Source: Sphingorhabdus sp. M41 (GTDB lineage: Bacteria > Pseudomonadota > Alphaproteobacteria > Sphingomonadales > Sphingomonadaceae). Taken from it: DNA of 64,000 bases. Shown here in pieces: positions 53,126 through 61,637 of this stretch (the first letter of the stretch is position 1; the number at the start of each line of letters is the position of its first letter). The notes beneath the pieces are model-generated. The model was not told the DNA's origin and did not search any database. It was given only the letters and a program-made list of their open reading frames with translations. Where the stretch lies: assembly GCF_001586275.1 (NCBI RefSeq), contig NZ_CP014545.1:558001-622000 (forward strand). Reading direction: 5' to 3'. The translations under genes were made by a program, and so were the position numbers.

Positions 53126-53802
53126 ACTCTCTTTTTCCCATGCACCAGATGAGTCGCCATAGCGGCTGCCAAAACCGGCGCAAGAAAATTGACCAGGGGG
53201 ATGGCGAGCAACAGGGCGGCGATCAGGCCGAGAAAGAAACGCTGGACCTTGGGCAGACTCCATTCCGCCGCGAGATTGCGGTAATCAGTGACATGTCGGG
53301 CTGCGACCATGTCCTGCAGATCGCGGCCCAGCAAGATAGCGTTGACCGCAAAAAAGGCGATCGGAACGCCGACGCCGGTCACGAGAAGCAATATATAGAC
53401 CGGCGCTGCAAGAATATTATAGCCCAGCGCGCGACCAGCCGAAGCGAGGCCCATTTTGATACCGATACCATAGCCCGGCGGTTTGGCCATTTCCGCCCGC
53501 TGCGGATAATAACGCCGCTCGACCGCATCGACGATATCGTCCGAAAAGATGTTGAGCACGAAAATGGCGACGATCCGGAATAACAGAAGCCCGGTTAAAA
53601 TCGCGATGATCGCCGCTGCGGCTGCGGCGGCAAATCCGCCATTGGACCAGTCCAGCCAGGCGAACAGCCACAGCAGTCCGAAATAGGCCGCCACACCGAA
53701 TAGAGCGAACAGCAGGATAGTGAGCAGGATGACCTTCAACAGGATCGCCAATATCGACCGGTCGGTGAGCTGCGCCAGAGCGCGTGTGAATGCCTGTATC
53801 AT
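53122..53802 (-). CDS. EI24/CysZ-like integral membrane protein
   Basis: A 226-residue protein with four to six helices. SILAILLKVILLTILLF near the start and the long helices with the PVYILLLVTGVGVPIAFFAVNAILLG region match the EI24 domain, the family of the sulfate carrier CysZ. No cys genes are near, so sulfate transport is not shown. The gene is coupled to a small lipoprotein gene. Confidence 0.85.
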   Translation of the reverse strand: MIQAFTRALAQLTDRSILAILLKVILLTILLFALFGVAAYFGLLWLFAWLDWSNGGFAAAAAAAIIAILTGLLLFRIVAIFVLNIFSDDIVDAVERRYYPQRAEMAKPPGYGIGIKMGLASAGRALGYNILAAPVYILLLVTGVGVPIAFFAVNAILLGRDLQDMVAARHVTDYRNLAAEWSLPKVQRFFLGLIAALLLAIPLVNFLAPVLAAAMATHLVHGKKRV

Positions 53803-53909
53803 TTCTGCTTCATGTCACGATTGCCAAGCCAGCGTCAATTCTGCTTGATGGTGCACAGCCTAACCCCTAACGCACCCCGAACCATGCAAACTGCCGCAAG
53901 AGGATTTTT

Positions 53910-54908
53910 ATGACCACCGAAGCCCGCTATGATATCGTCGCCATTGGCAATGCGATTGTCGATGTAATCTCCCAGTCCAGCGACGATTTCCTCGACGAGG
54001 AGCAGCTGGTTAAGGGCAGCATGGCGCTGATCGATGCTACGCGGGCGCAGGAATTATATCGCGACATGGGACCCGCACGGGAAATTAGTGGCGGTTCGGG
54101 TGCCAATACTCTGGCCGGTGCCTCCACATTGGGCCGTCAGTGTGCGCTGATCGCGCAAGTCGCTGACGATCAGCTCGGCGAAGTTTTCGCCCATGATATT
54201 CGCGCGACCGGGATTGATTTTGACGTGCCGCCGCTGGGCAAAGAGCCACCGACTGCGCGCTGCCTGATTTTTGTCACGCCGGATGCACAGCGGACGATGA
54301 ACACCTTTCTCGGCGCATCGCAATTTCTGCCACCGGCTGCGGTCGATGCCGATCTGATCGCCAGCGGCGCAATCCTCTATCTTGAAGGCTATTTGTGGGA
54401 TGCAGACGAACCCAAGGCCGCCATGGCTCTGGGAATCGATATTGCCAAGCAACATGGCCGCAAGGTCGCCTTCACCCTGTCCGATACTTTTTGTGTCGAT
54501 CGGCACCGGGCAGAATTTGTCGGCCTGATTGACAATGGCAAGATTGACATCCTGTTTGCCAATGAGGCAGAAATCCTGATGCTGAACGAAACCGAAGATT
54601 TCGATTCTGCGGTTGCGCAAACGGCTGCCAAAGTGGAAACGCTGGTGGTGACGCGAAGCGAAAAAGGGGCGATCGCGGTTCGTGATGACAAGACGACTGC
54701 CGTTGCTGCGGAACCCGTCGACCATATCGTAGACACGACCGGCGCCGGGGACCTTTTCGCAGCCGGCTTCCTGAGCGGCTATATCGAGCAGCGCCCGATG
54801 GAAGAATGTCTGACCATTGGCGCGGTCGCCGCAGCGGAAGTCATTTCCCATTATGGCGCCCGTCCGGAAGGGGATTTGAAGGAACTGGTCAAGACCCGGT
54901 TAGGCTGA
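53910..54908 (+). CDS. Adenosine kinase-like PfkB-family kinase
   Basis: A 332-residue ribokinase-fold kinase. NAIVDVISQ opens the protein, GGSGANTLAGASTLG binds the sugar and DTTGAGDLFAAGFLSGY is the PfkB signature 2 with the catalytic Asp. The pattern is that of adenosine kinase (AdoK) of alphaproteobacteria, converting adenosine to AMP, though other nucleosides are possible. Together with amn at 2 kb it would serve adenylate salvage. Its stop codon directly abuts that of the convergent flippase gene. Confidence 0.9.
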   Translation: MTTEARYDIVAIGNAIVDVISQSSDDFLDEEQLVKGSMALIDATRAQELYRDMGPAREISGGSGANTLAGASTLGRQCALIAQVADDQLGEVFAHDIRATGIDFDVPPLGKEPPTARCLIFVTPDAQRTMNTFLGASQFLPPAAVDADLIASGAILYLEGYLWDADEPKAAMALGIDIAKQHGRKVAFTLSDTFCVDRHRAEFVGLIDNGKIDILFANEAEILMLNETEDFDSAVAQTAAKVETLVVTRSEKGAIAVRDDKTTAVAAEPVDHIVDTTGAGDLFAAGFLSGYIEQRPMEECLTIGAVAAAEVISHYGARPEGDLKELVKTRLG

Positions 54909-56432
54909 TCAGCCTTTCATCTTGAAAAGCTTCCGGTCCTCCGGGCCGAAGCCCCATTTCCAAATGACCCAGGCATAGCTGCCGAGGATCAGCGGAATGC
55001 CGACGATCAATTCCGCCCATTCGGGCAGATAAGTTGCGAGATAGCCGATCGCGCTGGCGACGAAAACGGCGATCATCAGGGTCCAGCGCCAGCCGTTGAC
55101 CGGGGCGTCGAGCAGCTTTGACAGGAAGATGGCTTTCACCACCGAAGCATAAGCAAGCGCAACCATCAGGGCAGCCGCCACCGCAGCAGCCTGAAACAAT
55201 GGTCCCAGGTCGAGATAGATACAGATCTGGATGAAGGCGACACTGAGCGCGGCTTGCAGTAGCAGCATCGACAGCGAGATCAGCAGATTGCGGTGGCGGG
55301 CGATATAGACCAGCGCTGATTCGCTGACCACGGCGGTTGCAGCCACGGCTTCGGCCGCCAGCAGGAAGGCCAGGGCGCCGGTTCCGCCGACAAAACCTGG
55401 CCCGACCAGTCCCATGACCGCTTCGCCCGGGATTGCCAGAGCCAGCGCAATGCCTATTTGCGCGGCAATGATCCAGTAACCAACCTGGCTCACCTGGCTG
55501 GCAATGGCTTTCATATTGCCCGCCTCAAGATTGCGGGTGATGACGGGGCCGAGAATTGGATCGAAGCTGGTCTTGAGTTTCTGCGGCAGGCTCGCCACTT
55601 GCTGGGCGATATAATAAATACCGACGATCGCGGGTGAAGCAAACAGGCCGAGAATGGCCAGGTCGAGACGGCGCGATCCCCATTCGGCAGCGTCGGCAGC
55701 GGCGAGCGGCATGTTCCGCCGGGCGATTTTCGCAATTTTCAGCGGTTCCGGTCGCCAGCCATGGGGCAGGCCATAGCTTTTGAACAGGGGCCAAAGCGAA
55801 GCGAGCAGCGCCGCGATCATCGACACGACATAGGCAAGGATCAGTCCGTCGCGCAGCGAATAATAGGAAAAGAGAAATGCGGCGATGCTGATTGTCCAGG
55901 GCTCGACAATCGACCGGGCGCGTACCGTCGAGGCAATGTCGTAACGATAGGCGAGAGCAGCCAGAGCAATATCCGCTCCGACGACAGTGAAAATGACCAA
56001 TGGCAAAAACCGGTCGAGTCCGTTGATTTCGCTATTGGGGAACATGATGAACGGAAAGGCGATCAATATGCCAGCCGCTAGTGCAGAGGCGAGAAAGCTG
56101 ACCAGCAGACCGTCCCACACCACATGAACATGGGGCCTCTGGGTCTTGCTTAATTGTGCCGCCAGCCCGCGTTTGAGACCGAGGGTTGCTAGCTGGGCGG
56201 CAAATTCTACCACCAATATTGCATAGGCAAAACGTCCCAGCGCTTCCGCACCATAAATTCGACCGGCGATAAACAGGAAGGGCAGGCGCGCGGCAAGGCG
56301 CAGCAGAAAGCCGAATATATTGGTCCGTCCGCCTTTGGCCAGCGCGGCAATATCGTCCTTGCTTTTTTCAGCTTGCGTGTCGCCATCAAGTGGCTTCGCA
56401 CCAGCCGTGCCTGATGGTTCAGGACTGTTCAA
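54909..56432 (-). CDS. Polysaccharide flippase, MOP/Wzx-like
   Basis: A 507-residue protein with twelve to fourteen helices after a 30-residue soluble N-terminus. GGRTNIFGFLLRLAARLPFLFIAGRIYGAEALGRFAYAI is the usual first-helix pattern of oligosaccharide flippases (split here by the membrane turn). The YYIAQQVASLPQKLKTSFDP region matches the central part. Such proteins move undecaprenyl-linked glycans across the inner membrane. No glycosyltransferase gene is adjacent, but the glycan cluster at 41.8-47 kb is a possible partner. Confidence 0.87.
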   Translation of the reverse strand: MNSPEPSGTAGAKPLDGDTQAEKSKDDIAALAKGGRTNIFGFLLRLAARLPFLFIAGRIYGAEALGRFAYAILVVEFAAQLATLGLKRGLAAQLSKTQRPHVHVVWDGLLVSFLASALAAGILIAFPFIMFPNSEINGLDRFLPLVIFTVVGADIALAALAYRYDIASTVRARSIVEPWTISIAAFLFSYYSLRDGLILAYVVSMIAALLASLWPLFKSYGLPHGWRPEPLKIAKIARRNMPLAAADAAEWGSRRLDLAILGLFASPAIVGIYYIAQQVASLPQKLKTSFDPILGPVITRNLEAGNMKAIASQVSQVGYWIIAAQIGIALALAIPGEAVMGLVGPGFVGGTGALAFLLAAEAVAATAVVSESALVYIARHRNLLISLSMLLLQAALSVAFIQICIYLDLGPLFQAAAVAAALMVALAYASVVKAIFLSKLLDAPVNGWRWTLMIAVFVASAIGYLATYLPEWAELIVGIPLILGSYAWVIWKWGFGPEDRKLFKMKG

Positions 56433-56511
56433 ATCGCTCTCCGGCTGGCCCGTTTCAGGGATGGCTGTCTATAGCAGTTTGGAGATTTTGTCATCATCAT
56501 GGCTTGCCGGT

Positions 56512-57507
56512 CTATCTGCTTTCGGAAACCAGCGGCCTTTTCATAAGCCGGGTGACTACAGACTGAACATCAGCCTTGCCGCCCAGCAGGGCGCAGACGG
56601 CATCGACAATCGGCATGTCGATCTGGCGCGCTCTTGCATCCTGCTGCAGGACCGGTGCCGTGGATGCGCCTTCGGCAACCGTTGTCCGGTCCGACATTAA
56701 CGACTCGGCCGACCGGCCTTCTCCCAACCCCTTGCCGAGCGAGAAATTGCGCGAGCTGGTCGAGGAACAGGTGAGCACCAGATCCCCGAGGCCGCACAGC
56801 CCGGCAAGCGTGTCCGCCCGGGCGCCGCGCGCTGCGCCATAGCGCAGCATTTCAGCAAAGCCGCGACTGATCAGCGATGCGCGGGCATTCTGCCCCAGCC
56901 CCGCTCCGTCGACCACACCGCAGCCGATCGCCAGCACATTCTTCACCGCACCACCGATTTCCGCGCCGACGATGTCGTCGGAATAATAAGGCCGGAAACT
57001 TGGCTTGGCGATCAGCGGTTTGAGCCGCTCCCAAAGCGCTTCGCTTTCGCACGCCAGCGTCAATGCGGTTGGCAGGCCTTGCGCCACTTCATGGGCGAAC
57101 GTCGGACCGGACAAGACCGCGAGGTCATTATCCGGTCGCACGACCTTGGCAACCTCGCTTAACAGCAAGCGGCTGCGCGCTTCGATTCCCTTGCAGCACA
57201 AGATCAGCGCGGCGCCGGAATCGGGCAGCGCCTGCAGGGTGGCGCGTAGATGTTGTGCCGGCGTGACCAGCAGCAGCACATCGCAGGCCGCCATTGCGCC
57301 TAAATCCTGCGTCGCGCGGATATTGTCACGAAGACGGTGCCCGGGAAGAAAGGATTTATTTTCATGGGTGCGATTGATCTGGTCGATAACCTCCGCTTCG
57401 CGGGCCCACAGTAACAACTCGTCCTGACCCTCGGAAAGGACCTGTGCCAGAGCCGTGCCCCAGGCACCCGCGCCGATGACGCCAATTTTAGCTGTCGCAA
57501 CAGTCAT
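56512..57507 (-). CDS. gpsA: Glycerol-3-phosphate dehydrogenase [NAD(P)+]
   Basis: A 331-residue GpsA, making sn-glycerol 3-phosphate for phospholipid synthesis. GVIGAGAWGTALAQVL binds NAD(P)H, LCCKGIEA and SGPTFAHEVAQGLPT follow, and GGAVKNVLAIGCG contains the catalytic Lys. It overlaps the upstream tsaD gene by 4 bp (ATGA), a common alphaproteobacterial pair. Confidence 0.96.
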   Translation of the reverse strand: MTVATAKIGVIGAGAWGTALAQVLSEGQDELLLWAREAEVIDQINRTHENKSFLPGHRLRDNIRATQDLGAMAACDVLLLVTPAQHLRATLQALPDSGAALILCCKGIEARSRLLLSEVAKVVRPDNDLAVLSGPTFAHEVAQGLPTALTLACESEALWERLKPLIAKPSFRPYYSDDIVGAEIGGAVKNVLAIGCGVVDGAGLGQNARASLISRGFAEMLRYGAARGARADTLAGLCGLGDLVLTCSSTSSRNFSLGKGLGEGRSAESLMSDRTTVAEGASTAPVLQQDARARQIDMPIVDAVCALLGGKADVQSVVTRLMKRPLVSESR

Positions 57508-58538
57508 GCCTTCACCCCGGCGCCGCGCGCTTTTTCTGCCGTCGGATCGAGCGGCCAGCGTGGTTTGGCGACAAAATCCAGTGGATCGCTGAGACCGGCT
57601 GCAAAGCGTTCGACGCCCGCCCAGGCAATCATCGCGGCATTATCGGTGCACAGCCATTGCGGTGGCGCGGTAAAGGCCATGTCATTCTCTTGTGCAACCT
57701 CTTCGAGCATCGTGCGGATCGGTGTATTGGCAGCCACCCCTCCTGCGACGACCAAATGTGCGCAGCGTTCCTGTTCTGCTATCGCTTTTTCCAGACGGTC
57801 GCGCAGGCAATCGACCGCCGCCTGTTGAAAAGACGCGGCAATATCTTCGGGCCTGTGCGCGCCGCTCTGATGCGCGCGCACGACGGCGCTTTTCAACCCG
57901 GCAAAGGAGAAATGCGGTTCGGCCGATTTTATCAGTGGGCGGGGCAGGGGGACAGCCTTCGGATCGCCTTTTTTCGCCAAGGCCTCGACCCTGGGGCCGC
58001 CGGGATAGCCGAGGCCCAATATTTTCGCGGTCTTGTCGAACGCTTCGCCTGCAGCATCGTCGATTGTGGTTGCCAGCCGCCGATATTGACCAACGCCTTC
58101 GACGCGCAATATCTGGCAATGGCCACCGGACACCAGCATCAGCAGATAGGGAAAGGCCAGATCCGCGTTGACCAGTCGCGGCGACAGCGCGTGGCCTTCG
58201 AGATGATTGACGGCGATCAGGGGCTTGCCCGACGCCATCGCCAGCGCCTTGCCAGTGACCAGCCCGACCATCACCCCGCCAATCAGGCCGGGGCCGGCGG
58301 TGGCGGCGATCGCGTCCACATCATCGAGCGATTTTCCAGCCTCTTCGAGTGCCTCTGCGATCAGCGGTGTCAAAATCTCGGCATGGGCGCGAGCGGCGAT
58401 TTCGGGGACCACTCCGCCATAAGGCGCATGTTCCGCTTCCTGCCCAGCCAATTTGTGCGCCAAAATCTCCCGATCAGACGTGACTAGCGCGGCTGCCGTT
58501 TCATCGCAGCTGGATTCAATTCCCAAGATCAGGCTCAT
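57504..58538 (-). CDS. tsaD: tRNA threonylcarbamoyladenosine transferase TsaD
   Basis: A 344-residue TsaD (Gcp/Kae1), which attaches the threonylcarbamoyl group to A37 of ANN-decoding tRNAs with TsaB/TsaE. LGIESSCDETAAALV opens the ASKHA fold. NHLEGHALS supplies two His iron ligands, LVSGGHCQIL the nucleotide loop and CTDNAAMIAWAG the C-terminal metal Asp. It is divergent from hemC by 44 bases. Confidence 0.97.
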   Translation of the reverse strand: MSLILGIESSCDETAAALVTSDREILAHKLAGQEAEHAPYGGVVPEIAARAHAEILTPLIAEALEEAGKSLDDVDAIAATAGPGLIGGVMVGLVTGKALAMASGKPLIAVNHLEGHALSPRLVNADLAFPYLLMLVSGGHCQILRVEGVGQYRRLATTIDDAAGEAFDKTAKILGLGYPGGPRVEALAKKGDPKAVPLPRPLIKSAEPHFSFAGLKSAVVRAHQSGAHRPEDIAASFQQAAVDCLRDRLEKAIAEQERCAHLVVAGGVAANTPIRTMLEEVAQENDMAFTAPPQWLCTDNAAMIAWAGVERFAAGLSDPLDFVAKPRWPLDPTAEKARGAGVKA

Positions 58539-58582
58539 GACGCTTTTACTTAGGCGCTCAAGCCATTAGGACAAGCGCTATC

Positions 58583-59536
58583 ATGAATGAAAACGCCAAA
58601 AAAGAGATTCTTGCCGGGCTGGACCGGCCCTTGCGTATCGGTACGCGCCAGTCCCCGCTTGCAATGGCACAGGCGCAAATGACCGCCAATGCGTTGCTGG
58701 CCACCCATGGCTGGCGACCCGATCAGGTCGAACTGGTGCCGATGATTGCTAGCGGCGACAGGATTCTCGATCGAGCGCTGGCAGAAATTGGCGGCAAGGC
58801 GCTGTGGACCAAGGAACTTGATCGCGCCCTCGGCGATGGCGAGATTGACTGCGCAGTGCATAGTATGAAGGATGTAGAAACCATCCGGCCTGGGGAGTTC
58901 ATTCTCGCGGCGATGCTGGAACGGGCTGATATCCACGATCGGCTGATCGGAGCGGATTCGATTGACGCTCTGGCCGAGCGCGCGATCGTCGGCACCGCAT
59001 CTCCGCGCCGCAAGGCACAGCTTCTGCGGCTGAGAAGCGACCTCGATATCAGGCTGATACGCGGCAATGTGCAGTCCCGGTTGCAGAAGATTGATGACGG
59101 CGAATATGATGCAACCCTGCTCGCTGCTGCTGGCCTGAACCGGCTGGACATGGAGGATGTGGGAAGCGATATTTCCGAGGATGTCATGCTTCCCGCGCCG
59201 GCGCAGGGCGCGATCGGGATAGAAGCGCGGTCCGATGACCCTCATGTCCGCAGGCTTATGCACGCCATATCGTCGACGAATACATTTCGTGCGGTTATTG
59301 CCGAACGGCTGTTTCTGGAACAATTGACCGCAGATTGTCATAGTCCGGTTGCTGCGCTGGGCACGATTGATGGCGCGACCATCCATTTGCGGGCCGAGAT
59401 TTTATTGCCGGATGGTTCGGAATGTGTCGCGGGTAGTTCCAGCTTTGATACCGGGGATGTTGCTGCTCCCGGCAATCTGGCGGACAAGCTTCTGGGTCAG
59501 GCGAGCGCAGAGTTGAAGGCCGTATTTGGCCGATGA
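58583..59536 (+). CDS. hemC: Porphobilinogen deaminase (hydroxymethylbilane synthase)
   Basis: A 317-residue HemC, which joins four porphobilinogen units into hydroxymethylbilane. IGTRQSPLAMAQAQ opens the protein, VHSMKDVE and TASPRRKAQLLRLR bind substrate, and TADCHSPVAALG holds the Cys carrying the dipyrromethane cofactor. It overlaps hemD by 4 bp. Haem made here would feed the multihaem proteins at 9-12 kb, although that link is only general. Confidence 0.97.
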   Translation: MNENAKKEILAGLDRPLRIGTRQSPLAMAQAQMTANALLATHGWRPDQVELVPMIASGDRILDRALAEIGGKALWTKELDRALGDGEIDCAVHSMKDVETIRPGEFILAAMLERADIHDRLIGADSIDALAERAIVGTASPRRKAQLLRLRSDLDIRLIRGNVQSRLQKIDDGEYDATLLAAAGLNRLDMEDVGSDISEDVMLPAPAQGAIGIEARSDDPHVRRLMHAISSTNTFRAVIAERLFLEQLTADCHSPVAALGTIDGATIHLRAEILLPDGSECVAGSSSFDTGDVAAPGNLADKLLGQASAELKAVFGR

Positions 59537-60219
59537 CGCTGCCGCTGCTGATCCTGCGGCCGCTCGACGGCGCGCTGCAGACCGAGCGGCGGGCGAAGGA
59601 TCTGGGATTGAATCCGGTTGTAGATCCCCTGTTCACCGTCGAGCCGATTGTCTGGTCTGGACCGGCTGCGCAGGATTTTGATGCATTGCTGCTGACGAGT
59701 GCAAATGCAGTGACATATGCCGGTGCTCAGCTGGACGCATATAAATCACTACCGGTTCTGGCAGTCGGCCAGGCAACCGCCCAGGCCGCAGGAGATGCTG
59801 GGTTTACCATTGCGCAAACAGGTGAATCCGGCGGGCAGCAATTGTTGAACCAGCTGACAGGGGACCGCTACCGCAGCATATTGTGGCTGGCTGGCGAGCA
59901 GCATAGCGTGCTCGATTCAGTGGACCGACAATTGCACATTGTTCCAGTATACCGCTCGCGCGCAATCGCTTTGGGCGAGAAGGCCGCTGCTTGTCTGGAG
60001 GGGGAAACGGTTGTCCTGATCCACTCGGCGCGTGCGGCGAAACATCTTGTGGCGGAACTGGATCGGCTGCAAATTAAGAAGAGCCGCCATCATGCTGTGG
60101 TATTTTCCGCTAAAGTAGCGGCAGCGGTGGGGCAGGGATGGAGAAGCATTCAAATCGCGGCTCGTCCGGATGACGAGTCTTTACTGTCTCTGGCGAGCCG
60201 CCTATGCCGGAATGAATGA
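59533..60219 (+). CDS. hemD: Uroporphyrinogen-III synthase
   Basis: A 228-residue HemD, which closes hydroxymethylbilane to uroporphyrinogen III. The sequence is typically divergent, but LILRPLDGALQTERRAKDLG at the start, LLLTSANAVTYAG in the first domain and VLIHSARAAKHLV in the second fit the two-domain fold. Overlap with hemC (ATGA) gives strong context. Confidence 0.9.
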   Translation: MTLPLLILRPLDGALQTERRAKDLGLNPVVDPLFTVEPIVWSGPAAQDFDALLLTSANAVTYAGAQLDAYKSLPVLAVGQATAQAAGDAGFTIAQTGESGGQQLLNQLTGDRYRSILWLAGEQHSVLDSVDRQLHIVPVYRSRAIALGEKAAACLEGETVVLIHSARAAKHLVAELDRLQIKKSRHHAVVFSAKVAAAVGQGWRSIQIAARPDDESLLSLASRLCRNE

Positions 60220-60264
60220 GAGAATTTGGTTCGCCACAGGGCCGGGCCGGGAAGGAAAACCCGA

Positions 60265-61233
60265 ATGAGCCGGGATTATGAAAGGCTTGCGCCAATCAAT
60301 GGCAAGAGCAATTTGACTCGCAACGTACTGATTTTGATGGTGGTGGCGTTCATCGGAGGTGTGATCCTGACCGGATGGCTATTGTCCCGCTACAATCCCT
60401 TTGACAGCGCTTCGGAGACGGAAGCCGCAGCGGTTGCCAATCGCGACGGCACAGCGGCAAATCCTGACCCGGCGACGGCCCTTGCCAGCCGAATCGACGC
60501 TGACGGCAGCGTCTTGCCAGCGCCCGCACAGTCAGCCGACGATTCCCCCGTTGCGACACTTACACCTGATCTGGAGCGCGCGCTTGCGGTCCGCGTCGCC
60601 GATCTGGAAGACCGGTTGTCACGGATCAATGTGCAGGCGCAGGCCGCCTCGGGCAATGCTGCCAGAGCAGAGGGGCTGTTGATCGCCTTTGCCGCGCGTC
60701 GTGCGCTGGATCGCGGATCGCCGCTTGGCTATATCGATCCCCAGTTGCGGCTGCGTTTTGGCGACGCTCAGCCCAAGGCGGTGACGACGATTGTCAACGC
60801 CTCTCGCGAACCGGTGACGCTGGAAGAACTGTCCGCGGGACTGGACGAACTGGGACCGGCGCTAATGACCGGTTCAAGCGGTGCAGGCTTCTGGACCGAT
60901 TTTCAGCGGGAGCTGTCCGAACTGTTCGTAATCCGCCGTCAAGGTACTCCGTCACCGGCGCCGCAACAGCGCCTGATCCGTGCGAAACGCTATGTCGAAA
61001 CCGGTAATGTCGACGCGGCAATCGCGGAAATCGAGAAGCTGGCCGGCGCCGACAAGGATGATGAATTTCTCAAATGGATGGAAAAGGCCCGGCGCTATAA
61101 CGAAGCGCGGCGCGCGCTGGACGTCATTGAAACGGCAGCGATCCTGGAACCACAACAATTGCGGACTGCCGAAGGGGAACGGGTAGACCAACCCTCTCCG
61201 CTGGCGCCCTCCAGCCCGATACCAGCGCCTTAA
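60265..61233 (+). CDS. Mitofilin-like membrane protein downstream of hemD
   Basis: About 322 residues. One membrane helix (residues 17-38) follows a short cytoplasmic tail. A Pro/Ala/Asp-rich linker leads to a helical, coiled-coil-prone periplasmic region (RVADLEDRLSRINVQAQAASG) and a C-terminal domain like that of mitofilin/Mic60 relatives. Alphaproteobacteria commonly place such a gene after hemCD. The ATG at 60265 (GGAA upstream) starts just before the helix and is preferred to 60226. It overlaps the convergent thioesterase gene by 4 bp. Confidence 0.78.
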   Translation: MSRDYERLAPINGKSNLTRNVLILMVVAFIGGVILTGWLLSRYNPFDSASETEAAAVANRDGTAANPDPATALASRIDADGSVLPAPAQSADDSPVATLTPDLERALAVRVADLEDRLSRINVQAQAASGNAARAEGLLIAFAARRALDRGSPLGYIDPQLRLRFGDAQPKAVTTIVNASREPVTLEELSAGLDELGPALMTGSSGAGFWTDFQRELSELFVIRRQGTPSPAPQQRLIRAKRYVETGNVDAAIAEIEKLAGADKDDEFLKWMEKARRYNEARRALDVIETAAILEPQQLRTAEGERVDQPSPLAPSSPIPAP

Positions 61234-61637
61234 TCCTTCAGAAATAGCTCCGCCAGATCAGCGGGCACACGAACCGGCCGTCCGCTGGCTCGCTCTATAA
61301 TCGCCCAGTTGGTTTTCGCTCCGACCTTGACCTTGCCATCAGGCCCGGTGAAACTGACATTGCGCCAGAAACGCGCGCCGCGGGGCGGTTCTGAAATCCA
61401 CGTTTTCCCGGTCACGGTTTCGCCGACCCCGACATTGCCGCGATAGTCGATCTCGTGCCGGGTCACGACCCAGATATAGCGATCAATGGCGTCCTGCGGC
61501 GCGACCGCATTCCAGTGCGCCGTCGCCATGTCCTGAATCCAGCGTACCCAGACCGCGTTATTGACATGACCAAGTTCGTCTATGTCTTCCGCTTGAGCGA
61601 TAATCGAGAGGGAGAAGGCTGTTTCCGGCGGGTTCAC
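61230..61637 (-). CDS. Acyl-CoA thioesterase, 4HBT hotdog fold
   Basis: A 135-residue hotdog protein. DIDELGHVNNAVWVRWIQD is the 4-hydroxybenzoyl-CoA thioesterase motif with its catalytic Asp in the first strand-helix turn, and RHEIDYRGNVGVGETV follows. It probably hydrolyses acyl-CoA esters. It overlaps the upstream S9 peptidase gene by 4 bp. Confidence 0.9.
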   Translation of the reverse strand: MNPPETAFSLSIIAQAEDIDELGHVNNAVWVRWIQDMATAHWNAVAPQDAIDRYIWVVTRHEIDYRGNVGVGETVTGKTWISEPPRGARFWRNVSFTGPDGKVKVGAKTNWAIIERASGRPVRVPADLAELFLKD

